Assembly: GCA_000163695.1 (NCBI GenBank)
Contig: GG774889.1
Span: 380,243-444,242, forward strand
Origin: Bacteroidetes oral taxon 274 str. F0058
GTDB taxonomy: Bacteria; Bacteroidota; Bacteroidia; Bacteroidales; Paludibacteraceae
DNA: 64,000 nt
Direction of reading: 5' to 3'
Shown here: piece by piece, positions 16,980-25,907 of the stretch
How positions within the stretch are numbered: position 1 is the stretch's first letter
Layout of the letters: every line of letters begins with the position of its first letter
Program-made: the position numbers and the translations under genes
The notes under the pieces: model-generated
What the model saw: only the letters and a program-made list of their open reading frames with translations
Databases searched by the model: none
What the model was told of the DNA's origin: nothing

Positions 16980-19100
16980 ATGAAACCGGATTTTAAAAAT
17001 ATAAAAATATCGGAGGTCGTAGCCTCCAAAACCGAGCCGAGCGACAAACTCTGGCTCACACCCGAACAGATAAAAGTAAAGAATATCTATACCAAAGAAG
17101 ATATCGCCGGAATGGAACATCTCAACTATGTCGCCGGCTTGCCGCCGTTCCTTCGCGGACCGTATAGCGGTATGTATGCAATGCGTCCTTGGACAATACG
17201 TCAGTATGCGGGTTTCTCGACAGCCGAAGAGAGTAACGCTTTCTATCGTCGTAACCTCGCAGCAGGGCAGAAAGGTCTGTCCGTGGCGTTTGACCTCGCT
17301 ACTCACCGCGGATACGATGCCGACCACGAACGTGTCGTGGGCGACGTAGGTAAAGCAGGTGTATCTATCTGCTCGGTAGAGGATATGAAAGTACTCTTCG
17401 ACGGTATACCGTTGAATAAGATGTCGGTGTCTATGACGATGAACGGAGCCGTACTGCCTGTGCTTGCCTTCTATATCGTGGCAGGTCAGGAGCAAGGTGC
17501 TACGCTCGACGAGATGGCAGGTACTATACAGAACGATATCCTCAAAGAGTTTATGGTGCGTAATACATATATCTATCCGCCGAAATTCTCGATGAGAATC
17601 ATTGCCGATATATTCGAATACACATCGAAGAATATGCCTAAGTTCAACTCTATCTCTATCTCGGGCTATCATATGCAGGAGGCAGGAGCAACAGCCGATA
17701 TCGAGCTGGCTTACACGTTGGCCGACGGTTGGGAATATCTCCGTGCCGGCGTCAATGCGGGTATGAGTATCGATGCCTTCGCTCCACGTCTGTCGTTCTT
17801 CTGGGCTATCGGTATGAATCACTTTATGGAGATAGCCAAGATGCGTGCCGCACGTATGCTTTGGGCTAAGATAGTGAAGACATTCAACCCCAAGAACGAA
17901 AAGTCGCTTGCCCTGCGTACTCACTCGCAGACGTCAGGTTGGTCGCTTACGGAGCAAGACCCGTTCAACAACGTGGGCAGAACCTGTATCGAGGCTATGG
18001 GAGCGGCTCTGGGACATACACAGTCGCTACACACCAACGCTCTCGACGAGGCTATCGCTCTACCTACCGACTTCTCGGCACGTATTGCACGTAATACACA
18101 GATATATATACAGGAAGAGACTCAGATATGCCGCGAGATAGACCCATGGGGTGGCTCGTATTATATCGAATCGCTTACGAACGAAATAGCCGAAAAAGCT
18201 TGGGCTCTCATACAGGAGGTACAGGAACTCGGCGGAATGGCTGCCGCTATCGAAACAGGTATACCGAAGATGCGTATCGAAGAGGCTGCCGCTCGTACAC
18301 AAGCCCGTATCGACAGTGGAGAGCAGACTGTGGTGGGTGTAAACCGTTACCGTCTGGAGCACGAAGACTCTATCGATACTCTCGAGGTAGACAATACAGC
18401 AGTGCGTCGCCAGCAGATAGAACGTCTGAACGACCTGAAATCTAAACGCGACAACGCTGCGGTAAAAAAAGCTCTTGCCGCTATCACCGAGTGTGTGAAG
18501 ACGGGCAATGGCAACCTACTCGAGCTTGCCGTAGAGGCTGCACGTGTGAGGGCAACTTTGGGTGAAATCTCAGATGCTTGCGAAGAGGTCGTAGGCAGAT
18601 ATAAAGCAACTATTAGAACTATTTCAGGAGTGTATTCAGCAGGAGCAAAAGATGGCGAATATTTCAAAAAAGCTTGCGAGCTAACAGCGGAATTTGCCAA
18701 AAAAGAGGGTCGTCAGCCGCGTATAATGATAGCCAAGATGGGTCAGGACGGGCACGACCGAGGTGGAAAAGTAGTAGCTACGGGTTATGCCGACTGCGGT
18801 TTCGACGTCGATATGGGACCGCTCTTCCAGACGCCCGCAGAGGCTGCCAAGCAGGCTGTCGAGAACGACGTCCACGTGCTTGGCGTATCGTCGCTTGCCG
18901 CAGGACACAAGACACTCGTGCCGCAGGTAATCGAAGAGCTCAAGAAACTCGGACGTGAAGATATCGTCGTTATCGCCGGTGGCGTGATACCGCCGCAGGA
19001 TTACGACTTCCTCTACAAAGCAGGCGTAGCAGCGATATTCGGACCAGGCTCCAATGTAGCGAAATCGGCTATGGTGATTATGGAGATATTGATGAGTTAA
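16980..19100 (+). CDS. mutB: methylmalonyl-CoA mutase large (alpha) subunit
   Basis: 706 residues. This catalytic, adenosylcobalamin-dependent subunit is used in propionate formation from succinate. Visible features are 'FLRGPYSGMYAMRPWTIRQYAGFSTAEESNAFYRRNLAAG', 'FDLATHRGYDADH', 'RTHSQTSGWSLTEQDPFNN' and 'WGGSYYIESLTNEIAEKAW' in the TIM barrel. The C-terminal B12 domain has 'GQDGHDRGGKV', with the DxHxxG motif D590-H592-G595 whose histidine coordinates cobalt. A terminator follows 52 bp after the stop. B12 dependence links it functionally to the cobalamin riboswitch near 43.4 kb. Confidence 0.97.
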   Translation: MKPDFKNIKISEVVASKTEPSDKLWLTPEQIKVKNIYTKEDIAGMEHLNYVAGLPPFLRGPYSGMYAMRPWTIRQYAGFSTAEESNAFYRRNLAAGQKGLSVAFDLATHRGYDADHERVVGDVGKAGVSICSVEDMKVLFDGIPLNKMSVSMTMNGAVLPVLAFYIVAGQEQGATLDEMAGTIQNDILKEFMVRNTYIYPPKFSMRIIADIFEYTSKNMPKFNSISISGYHMQEAGATADIELAYTLADGWEYLRAGVNAGMSIDAFAPRLSFFWAIGMNHFMEIAKMRAARMLWAKIVKTFNPKNEKSLALRTHSQTSGWSLTEQDPFNNVGRTCIEAMGAALGHTQSLHTNALDEAIALPTDFSARIARNTQIYIQEETQICREIDPWGGSYYIESLTNEIAEKAWALIQEVQELGGMAAAIETGIPKMRIEEAAARTQARIDSGEQTVVGVNRYRLEHEDSIDTLEVDNTAVRRQQIERLNDLKSKRDNAAVKKALAAITECVKTGNGNLLELAVEAARVRATLGEISDACEEVVGRYKATIRTISGVYSAGAKDGEYFKKACELTAEFAKKEGRQPRIMIAKMGQDGHDRGGKVVATGYADCGFDVDMGPLFQTPAEAAKQAVENDVHVLGVSSLAAGHKTLVPQVIEELKKLGREDIVVIAGGVIPPQDYDFLYKAGVAAIFGPGSNVAKSAMVIMEILMS

Positions 19101-19151
19101 ATGTTTTTATTTAGCATAAAGTAAGTAATTTAGATTAAATTAGTAGGAGAG

Positions 19152-19189
19152 GGGCTGTAGCTGTTTACAATGCTACGGCTCATCTTTTT
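19152..19189 (+). terminator. terminator of mutB
   Basis: A 10-bp stem with two G-U pairs (19152-19161 with 19172-19181) is followed by a run of five T at 19185-19189. Confidence 0.7.
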
Positions 19190-19242
19190 GTCTATGAATA
19201 GATGTGTGGAATTGGTGTGTCTCCTTACCGAATGTCGTCGAT

Positions 19243-19278
19243 AAAAAATAGAGATGCTCCCTGTCGGGTAACATCTCT
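19243..19278 (-). terminator. terminator of the DUF417 gene
   Basis: On the minus strand AGAGATG pairs with CATCTCT (19250-19256 with 19272-19278) and is followed by a T-rich run. It lies 40 bp after the stop of the convergent DUF417 gene. Confidence 0.65.
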
Positions 19279-19317
19279 ACATCAATAACTAAAACTATTA
19301 ACTATGAAAAATACTTT

Positions 19318-19935
19318 TTATTTCGTTTTCAGAATACGTTGTGCTGCGTCGGAGGCAGCTATCAACCCTCCTGCCATCATTATGATGTCTTTGAGCACCA
19401 GACGCCCCGCTCCCGAGAGATAGGGAAAGCCATATTGCGGTGTCGGGAAGTCGCCGCCCAGATTGGGCACATAGACCTCGGGTGTGGTGATGAGGAACGA
19501 TAGCGTAACTATCGACATACCGAATGTAAGCAATCCGCCGACCAATCCTATCTTTGGCGACCATATACCGAGTAGGGTCAGCAGACCGATAATGACAATG
19601 ACCGTACCCAAAGCGTACGAGAAGGTGTATGTGCCGTTTGCCCTGTGCCAATCGACATTTTTCTGTACGGTTTTGCCTTCGGGATTTTTGTGCAGAGTAT
19701 ACTCGGCAACGGTATTGCCTTTTTCATCAACGGCAGTTTTGCCCGTATTGTTGTAGAAAAAACTCATAAACGGACTGTTTGTTACGAAAGGTACTATGCC
19801 GTCCGCTTCGTATTGGAAAGCCTTGAGTCCGCCTATCCAAGCCATTACGATAAATATGGCTATTCTTATAAAATTGATAAAATACTTTTGCCACGAGGCA
19901 ATGATTTTTATTACATCCATTACTAATTTTATCAT
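19318..19935 (-). CDS. DUF417 (YkgB-like) inner-membrane protein
   Basis: 205 residues with about four hydrophobic segments: 'IAIFIVMAWIGGLKAF', 'ALGTVIVIIGLLTLLGIW', 'LVGGLLTFGMSIVTLSFLI' and the segment around 'LVLKDIIMMAGGLI'. The motifs 'PFVTNSPFMSFFY' and 'FPYLSGAGRLVLKD' are characteristic of the DUF417/YkgB group of the DoxX-like membrane proteins, whose role is unknown (oxidative or hypochlorite stress has been proposed for relatives). The ATG at 19920 is an alternative start. Its own promoter and terminator make it monocistronic. Confidence 0.85.
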   Translation of the reverse strand: MIKLVMDVIKIIASWQKYFINFIRIAIFIVMAWIGGLKAFQYEADGIVPFVTNSPFMSFFYNNTGKTAVDEKGNTVAEYTLHKNPEGKTVQKNVDWHRANGTYTFSYALGTVIVIIGLLTLLGIWSPKIGLVGGLLTFGMSIVTLSFLITTPEVYVPNLGGDFPTPQYGFPYLSGAGRLVLKDIIMMAGGLIAASDAAQRILKTK

Positions 19936-19987
19936 TTTGTTTTCTTTAAAAATTTGTTTATGTAGAATTACTGTTAAATTTCGGCTG

Positions 19988-19995
19988 CAAAGGTA
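19988..19995 (-). promoter_or_regulatory. promoter -7 box (TACCTTTG) of the DUF417 gene
   Basis: TACCTTTG on the minus strand, about 50 bp upstream of the start at 19935. Confidence 0.65.
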
Positions 19996-20144
19996 TTACA
20001 AATAATTCATTTGATAAGAATAATGTTTTTTATTATACAATTTATTTCATCTATCGAATGTTGGTTTTAGGGTGTCGTGAGCTGTGTGTATACGATATTA
20101 CGTTTATTATCTGTTTTATAAGTTTTGTGAGAAAAACCGTTATA

Positions 20145-20459
20145 TCCGAGTTCCGAGGTCGAATATCCAAGCTCCGATGTCGAAGAGTTCACCTACGAGG
20201 TCAAACTTCCGAGCTCTGAGGTCAAACTTCCGAGTTCTGAGGTCAAACTTCCGAGTTCTGAGGTCAATCGTCCGAGTTCCGAGGTCAAACTTCCGAGTTC
20301 CGAGGTCAAACTTCCGAGTCCTGAGGTAAATCATCTGAGCTCCGAGGTCGGAGAGTTCACCTACGAGGTCAAACATCCGAGTTCATAAGTCAAATAATTT
20401 ACCTCTGAGGTCAGAGAGTTCACCTCTGAGGTAAACTAATTGAGTCCTGAGGCGAAAAA
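20145..20459. repeat. 15 x 21-bp tandem repeat, intergenic
   Basis: Fifteen consecutive 21-bp units in perfect register. The commonest unit begins TCCGAG and ends GAGGTCAAACT. A second unit type beginning GTTCACCTACGAGGTC occurs at 20187 and 20355, with a variant at 20418, giving a higher-order pattern. Units diverge towards the right end. Because 21 is a multiple of three, several frames stay open on both strands (SNFRVLR-type heptapeptides on plus, KFDLGTR-type on minus), but no start, signal or promoter supports a gene. It occupies the space between the DUF417 promoter and the LRR-gene terminator. Confidence 0.95.
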
Positions 20460-20492
20460 AACAGATGCAAACTTGTAAGTAGTCTGCATCTG
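20454..20492 (-). terminator. terminator of the LRR-protein gene
   Basis: On the minus strand CAGATGCA (20485-20492) pairs with TGCATCTG (20462-20469) and is followed by a seven-T run. It directly abuts the tandem repeat. Confidence 0.75.
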
Positions 20493-20527
20493 CCATGTTA
20501 TGAAAAATCCAATTTAAAAAACAATTG

Positions 20528-23500
20528 TTATCTTACTTGTACTTTTTTGGCACTTTTTCCGTTCGTCGAAGAGAGTTCTACGATATAAATACCTTGCGGA
20601 ATATCATACGAACTTACGTTATCCTTTATCAGGTCGGTCTTGACAATCTGTCCAGTAACGGTATAGATGTTCATTGTGTGTCCTTTGGCGCCTTTTATCG
20701 TGATGGTTCCTTCGTAAGCAATTATATCAGTATTGTTGCCGTATGTTTCGTCGGTGCCCGTCAGAGTATAGCTGATGGCATTGGTCTTTAATTGCAGTTT
20801 TGGGAACTTGTCGTTTTGCATTACACAGTATACCTTTTCGTTGACTTGTTTCAGGAATACCGTTACACCGTCTTTGATGGCGTAATGGTTGCCTTCTTTG
20901 AGAATGGTACTGTCTTGTTTGAGCCAAGTGTATTTGGTGAAATGACCGTCGATATTGTATTCGCTGCTCAGATCTACCTTGCCCACTCCGTCGGGTATGA
21001 CGACGTCTGCCTGCGGGTGATATATGAAGAAGTTGATGAACACTCGCGGCAGGGTGCTTAACTTGAATAGATTCCTATCCAAATGGCAGGAGTTTATCTT
21101 GGTCTGAGTTGTCAAATCGATATTACCGAGTCGATTGTTGGTAAGGAATATGTCGGTAATATTTTTTGAATTCTTCAGATTGATATTTTCGAGTTCGTTG
21201 CTGCCTATCGACAACAGACTTAGAGCGGGTAGCGACGAGAGGTCTATATCTTTCAGTTTATTTCCGTCGAGGAAAAGATAAGAAAGTTTCGACAGTTTCT
21301 TGACGTCAATCGAAGAGAATCGGTTGTTGGTAAGGTTCAACAACATAATGTCTTTGTTGTTTGTCAAATCTATTGTCGAAAGACGGCTTCCTTTTAGTAT
21401 AAGTTGTGTCAGTTTGGTATTGTGCGACACATCTATCGACATCAGATTGGCATCGTAAAGAGCAAGGCAGGTCATTTCCTTCAATTTCGAGACATCAATG
21501 TCTTTCAGATTGATATTACTTACGCTCAGTACTCTCAGATGGCACGGGTCGTCGTTGTATGCATAGAATTTTATGGTCTTATTGTTGCCAAGATTTCCTT
21601 TGTATATGGTGTAAGTGGTGTCTAACTTCAATTGAGTAAGTTTACCGTTGCCGTAGTCGGCATAGATATATCCGGCGTTGTCGCCTGCCAACGATAATTC
21701 GAAGTTCTTACCTACGGCATCGAGCGATGTGAGTGTTGCGACAATGGTTTCGGGAGCTTTCGACGGAAGCGTCATTGTCGTCTTCAGAGTAAGGTCAGGC
21801 CAAGAGGCATTGGTCATCTCGCAATATACACTGTCGGTCTGTGCATCGAGGAATGTGGTAATACCGTCTTCTACTTTGTAGTCGAGGTTTGCCACCATTT
21901 TACTGCCGTTCTTGAAGAACCATACGTATTCTGTCTTGTTTTCGTCTACTTTCGCCTCCGATGCAATGTCTATCATCGGGGCTCTGTCGGCTATCTCTAT
22001 GCGGTGTTGCACGTTGTAGAAAATACGTTTTGCACTGCTTTTGGGTAGCGTACTGAACCTAAAGTAGTTGTCGTTGAGCCAAACGATATTCAGGTTTGTA
22101 TTTCGCGACAGGTCTATCTTGTAAAATTTATTGTTGTTGAGATAGAGTTCGGTAAGTTCGAGCGGAGAGCGTAGGTCTATCTCCGACAGCAGATTGTTGT
22201 TTGCCGTTAGTGTTATTATGTTTTTACATTCACTGAGCAACAGAGACTTCAGCTTATTGTTGCTGACATCTACCGTTATAAGTGCCTCATGGCGTTTCAG
22301 GTCGAGAGTTTCCAGCAAATTGTCTGCCACCGACAGATTGGTAATAAACCAGTTGTTTTTTAGGTCGAGTGTTTTTAGTTTATTTTTGTGCAAAACTAAC
22401 GATTTCAGATTGGAACTTTGGCTTATGTCGATGCTTGCCAGTTCGTTGTTGGCAAGGTCTAACGTATGCAATGCATACATATTGACAAACGAGATGTCTC
22501 TGACATTGTTGTGCTGTATTTTGAGGTCTTTTATCTGTACCCCGGGATAAGTATAAACCTTAACGGTATCACCTGCCAAATTGCCTACTATCTCCGTACT
22601 GCTTCCGTATTGCGGTATATAGGTCTGGAGTTTGAAGCCTTTGAGTACGCCGTCGCCGAAGTCTACTTTCACGGAGTCTCCGTGGTTGAAGGCTGTCATT
22701 GTCAATGATATTCGATTGCCTATATTCTTGCCCGTTTTGAATTTAAAGGCGAGAGAAGGCTTGTTCATATCTTCGGGTTTGAGTACCATAAATTTGGTCG
22801 TTTTCAGCGTCAAGAATGCATAATGGCTGTTTGTGGCGCTTACGTATACGCTGTCTTTCTGCGGTTTGAGGAACGTGAAAACACCATTAGACTCCTTATA
22901 GTCTTTGCCTTCTTCCAGAGTAGTCTCTTCGGAGGGTTTCTTGGTATTGGTCAACTTCACGCTGTAAGTAGTGGCGGTTGCTTCGTTATATGTTTGTGCA
23001 CTTATATCTAACTTGCCTCCTACGGCTATTTGCACCTTTTTAATATCTATGTCAGCCTGTGGATTGAATACGTATTCGCCTAATTTTGGGAAGTCGGCTG
23101 CTACCGGTAGAGTGTTGAAGTTGAGTCTGTTTCTGTAGCAAATAATTTCGAGTAGCTCTTTGTTGTTCGATAAATTGAGCGTATCAAGATTGTTTTTGGA
23201 GCAGTAAAGTGATTGTAGCTTGGGGTTTTTGCTCAAATCGATTTTATCGAGTCCTTGTGCCGTGAAGAACAGATATCTGAGGTCTGGCATATTGGTAACG
23301 TCGAGGCTTTCGACAGCAGCCATATTGGGAGCTTTTGCCAGATATAGTTGTTGCAGTTTCGTATTATTCGACAAGTCTATCCGGCTTATGTTATTGTAGC
23401 TAAAGTTAAGAATACGCAATTCGGTATTCTTGGTAACATCAAGAGACGAGAGTCCTGTAAGGTCGACTGAGAGTTCTATAAGATTTGTCTGTTTTGAGAC

Positions 23501-24079
23501 ATCGATGGTTCCCATATTTTCATTGCCGTGCAAGTCGATTGACAGCAGTTTCAGATTATTGGAGAAGTCGACAGCCTGCATATTAGTGTTAGAGTATGCA
23601 GATAAAACTTTCAAATGGGGATTCTTCGAAATATCCAATTTGGTGAGCATATTGTCGTTGCAATCCAAATATACCAATCCGTGTTGGTTCGATACGTCGA
23701 GAGCAGGTAAAGAGTCGTGGCTGAGTACGATATTCTTCAAACTGTCGCAGCCCGAGAGGTTGATAGAGGTGAGCCTGAATCCGGAACATCTGATGTAGTT
23801 TAGCAATGTCTTGTCGGCATAAACCTTTATAGGCTGATTAATATCGGTATTGCCTAAAAGCGATACACTATCATTGGCTTTTATCGTATACGACCGGAGT
23901 GTGCCGTCGCCAAAATCCACCTGAATGTTACCGCCGGCATTCGACCCGAGTACAAAAAGCACCTTGGGAGAATTAAGGGTCTTCATCGTAATAGCGGGAT
24001 TGTCCGCTCGCAACGATAAATTAGATACACAGAGCAAGAAAAACAAGCTCCATAGAGGTAAAAATACTTTCTTTTGCAT
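20528..24079 (-). CDS. T9SS-exported leucine-rich-repeat surface protein with three modules
   Basis: 1,183 residues from the ATG at 24079; an ATG at 24088 adds three residues before the signal peptide and is less likely. The protein repeats one module three times. Each starts with a PKD-like segment containing 'VDFGDG' or 'ADYGNG' (about residues 35-85, 440-505 and 775-850). Each continues with a run of ~21-residue leucine-rich repeats ('LKNIDLSxN...LxxLxLxxN' type) and closes with a beta-domain carrying a 'TxYxWxK' element. Residues ~1112-1183 are a type A T9SS sorting domain ('IYTVTGQIVKTDL...PQGIYIVELSS...KKVQVR'). The repeats resemble internalin-J type LRRs. A role in adhesion is likely but unproved. 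Confidence 0.9.
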   Translation of the reverse strand: MQKKVFLPLWSLFFLLCVSNLSLRADNPAITMKTLNSPKVLFVLGSNAGGNIQVDFGDGTLRSYTIKANDSVSLLGNTDINQPIKVYADKTLLNYIRCSGFRLTSINLSGCDSLKNIVLSHDSLPALDVSNQHGLVYLDCNDNMLTKLDISKNPHLKVLSAYSNTNMQAVDFSNNLKLLSIDLHGNENMGTIDVSKQTNLIELSVDLTGLSSLDVTKNTELRILNFSYNNISRIDLSNNTKLQQLYLAKAPNMAAVESLDVTNMPDLRYLFFTAQGLDKIDLSKNPKLQSLYCSKNNLDTLNLSNNKELLEIICYRNRLNFNTLPVAADFPKLGEYVFNPQADIDIKKVQIAVGGKLDISAQTYNEATATTYSVKLTNTKKPSEETTLEEGKDYKESNGVFTFLKPQKDSVYVSATNSHYAFLTLKTTKFMVLKPEDMNKPSLAFKFKTGKNIGNRISLTMTAFNHGDSVKVDFGDGVLKGFKLQTYIPQYGSSTEIVGNLAGDTVKVYTYPGVQIKDLKIQHNNVRDISFVNMYALHTLDLANNELASIDISQSSNLKSLVLHKNKLKTLDLKNNWFITNLSVADNLLETLDLKRHEALITVDVSNNKLKSLLLSECKNIITLTANNNLLSEIDLRSPLELTELYLNNNKFYKIDLSRNTNLNIVWLNDNYFRFSTLPKSSAKRIFYNVQHRIEIADRAPMIDIASEAKVDENKTEYVWFFKNGSKMVANLDYKVEDGITTFLDAQTDSVYCEMTNASWPDLTLKTTMTLPSKAPETIVATLTSLDAVGKNFELSLAGDNAGYIYADYGNGKLTQLKLDTTYTIYKGNLGNNKTIKFYAYNDDPCHLRVLSVSNINLKDIDVSKLKEMTCLALYDANLMSIDVSHNTKLTQLILKGSRLSTIDLTNNKDIMLLNLTNNRFSSIDVKKLSKLSYLFLDGNKLKDIDLSSLPALSLLSIGSNELENINLKNSKNITDIFLTNNRLGNIDLTTQTKINSCHLDRNLFKLSTLPRVFINFFIYHPQADVVIPDGVGKVDLSSEYNIDGHFTKYTWLKQDSTILKEGNHYAIKDGVTVFLKQVNEKVYCVMQNDKFPKLQLKTNAISYTLTGTDETYGNNTDIIAYEGTITIKGAKGHTMNIYTVTGQIVKTDLIKDNVSSYDIPQGIYIVELSSTNGKSAKKVQVR

Positions 24080-24154
24080 AAAAAACAAATTTATAATTTA
24101 ACAATAATTCCAATCTTAATCAGATACTTACAATAATTTCTTACATATAAGCGG

Positions 24155-24162
24155 CAAAGATA
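24155..24162 (-). promoter_or_regulatory. promoter -7 box (TATCTTTG) of the LRR gene
   Basis: TATCTTTG on the minus strand gives a leader of about 70 nt to 24079. It marks the last host-type sequence before the accessory island, whose remnant gene starts about 60 bp further on. Confidence 0.6.
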
Positions 24163-24223
24163 GTAATATTTATGAAATAAAAAAAAACAATAAGCTTTTT
24201 TGGGTTGCCGTGATAGGCTACAT

Positions 24224-24395
24224 CTTATTTCGCTGTTTCGTTTTTGTAATCGTATTTGTCATAAAAAAGTTCTCGATGGCGTCTCTCGTTTGTCCGATAT
24301 AATCGGCAATAGCGGTTTTTTTATCATCGGGAATATACGGATAAAGTTCTGCAACGATGTCAATTATCGGTTTGTGGAAATTTTCTCCAAATTCT
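24224..24395 (-). pseudogene. truncated, frameshifted copy of the 107-residue island gene
   Basis: This ~170-bp stretch is nearly identical (only a handful of differences) to 29695-29866, inside the gene at 29584-29907, in the same orientation. It covers about residues 14-70 of that protein. A one-base deletion after the CATAAAAA tract breaks the frame, and both ends of the gene are missing. It lies 13 bp after the stop codon of the last gene of the array. It looks like the scar of a recombination or duplication event. The two copies form a direct repeat about 5.5 kb apart. Confidence 0.85.
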
Positions 24396-24408
24396 CCTTA
24401 TTTCTCTC

Positions 24409-24765
24409 TTATTGCTTCAACTTTGTATTCTTAAAATAAATGCCTTCTCTTCCCCAGAGCATATTTTCTATTTCTTTTTTTGTTATGCTTCCCAATTTTT
24501 CATATACCGGAGCTCCTCTAATGCAAACTCCAAAAAAATAGAATGCTCCGCAAGCCGGACATTGCAAATAGAAGCAGACCGTATAATGTATTTCCTCATC
24601 TATAATCGTAAGCATATCTTTAAACTTACAGTCGCCTGCATAAATCGTCAGCTGTGCATTTTCAATCTTATTTAACAGAAGTTCATAAATCTGCATAAAA
24701 CTTTTACGCGGGTCCGTTTGACCATTTTTAAAAGCTATATCTATATCATCACAATATTTGCACAT
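24409..24765 (-). CDS. small CxxC (zinc-ribbon-like) protein of the immunity-type island
   Basis: 118 residues. Two cysteine pairs, C2-x-x-C5 ('MCKYCDD') and C69-x-x-C72 ('LQCPACGAFYFFG'), suggest one bound zinc ion. The rest is mixed helix and strand. I do not recognise the family. It is the last of twelve codirectional island genes, 63 bp after the ankyrin-SUKH gene. By context it could be an immunity protein. The truncated gene copy follows immediately. Confidence 0.7.
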   Translation of the reverse strand: MCKYCDDIDIAFKNGQTDPRKSFMQIYELLLNKIENAQLTIYAGDCKFKDMLTIIDEEIHYTVCFYLQCPACGAFYFFGVCIRGAPVYEKLGSITKKEIENMLWGREGIYFKNTKLKQ

Positions 24766-24828
24766 AATTATTCTTATAATCTTCCTATTCTTTCAGCTTA
24801 ATATTCTTATCAGTCTCATTATCAATCA

Positions 24829-25893
24829 TTATTCAAAAATCAGGCTCATATACTTTGTCATATCTTCTATAAAATCATCAAAGGCTGCCAAATCGATGAG
24901 CTCTTCATGCTCCATATCATAGCTTGCAATCTTTTTTGTTTTCGGATTCCATACAACATAAATATGACTGTAATCTCCGAGAGAGCGGGACAGCCTTAAT
25001 AATTTTTGTCTGCCGAATTTAAACGGAATAGTATCAATCAGTTTGAAGAACTCGATATATCCAAAGTCGGAATCCGCTAAATCGAAGTGTAGGTTTTCAC
25101 TATTTAAAAATTCAATTATTTTCTTTGGCAATTTATACGGTTTTAGTTCATCTAATTTATTTTGCGTTTGATGAAACTCGGAAGGCTCTAATGATTTAAA
25201 ATATTCTGCCATTTCCTCATCGCCTTTTTCCAAGGCTATGCTATATGGACGCATTCCGTCTTTTTCGGCAATCGTAATGTCCGCTCCATGCTTCACTAAA
25301 AATTTACACATTTCCAAATCGACATATCTTGCAGCTACACACAATGGAGTCGATTTATTGGAATATACCATGTCGGATTTATTGTAATTAATATCTGCTC
25401 CGTGTTCAATTAGAAATTCCAGAGTTTTATAATTACGGTCAGAAACCGCGTGACGCAAGAGCTGTCCGCCGTATTTAGCTGCGGTATGTCCAAGTTCTTG
25501 TATTATCGAAAAATTGTCAAAGCGTTTACCATAGTACGCTTCTAAAAAAGCTTCCGAACCTACGTTGTTCGTTACATCTATCTTTGCTCCATGGGAAACA
25601 AGATACCTTATTACCTCTTCATTACAATATCTCACTGCGAGAAGAAAACTTGGATGCTCCTTTGCATTAAGGTTTGCTCCTTTTTCCGTCAGCCATTTTA
25701 TAGATTGAAATTTTTCCATTATCAATGCAAAATCCAAAGGAGAGAGAGCGGTGTATTTGCCGACTCTGATTTCTTTATTAAGCTTCCATCCATTTAATAG
25801 ATGTTCTTCCAATGCAGAAATATTTTCATTTAGTACATCATTTAAAATTTGCGGTATAGATTCAAATTTTCCGATGTTTCCGATTGTTATCAT
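24829..25893 (-). CDS. ankyrin-repeat protein with C-terminal SUKH-like domain
   Basis: 354 residues, cytoplasmic. Residues ~45-230 contain about five ankyrin repeats ('SPLDFALIMEKFQSIKWLTEKGANLN', 'TPLCVAARYVDLEMCKFLVKHGADIT'). Residues ~245-354 resemble the SMI1/KNR4 (SUKH) fold: 'YKLPKKIIEFLNSEN', 'GYIEFFKL', 'HIYVVWNPKTKKIASYDMEHEEL' and 'LAAFDDFIEDM'. Both ankyrin and SUKH domains occur among immunity proteins of polymorphic toxins, and here they are fused. The start is supported by an AAGGA sequence eight bases upstream. It follows the DUF4261 gene after 14 bp. Confidence 0.8.
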   Translation of the reverse strand: MITIGNIGKFESIPQILNDVLNENISALEEHLLNGWKLNKEIRVGKYTALSPLDFALIMEKFQSIKWLTEKGANLNAKEHPSFLLAVRYCNEEVIRYLVSHGAKIDVTNNVGSEAFLEAYYGKRFDNFSIIQELGHTAAKYGGQLLRHAVSDRNYKTLEFLIEHGADINYNKSDMVYSNKSTPLCVAARYVDLEMCKFLVKHGADITIAEKDGMRPYSIALEKGDEEMAEYFKSLEPSEFHQTQNKLDELKPYKLPKKIIEFLNSENLHFDLADSDFGYIEFFKLIDTIPFKFGRQKLLRLSRSLGDYSHIYVVWNPKTKKIASYDMEHEELIDLAAFDDFIEDMTKYMSLIFE

Positions 25894-25907
25894 ACTTAAA
25901 TCCTTGT

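Noticed and set aside
20084..20329. Short ORFs across the 21-bp repeats on both strands
   Set aside because: Open frames follow automatically from a 21-bp unit without stop codons. No leader, signal or terminator fits a gene.
20145..20459. CRISPR array
   Set aside because: Units are contiguous with no unique spacers, and no cas gene is in the window.
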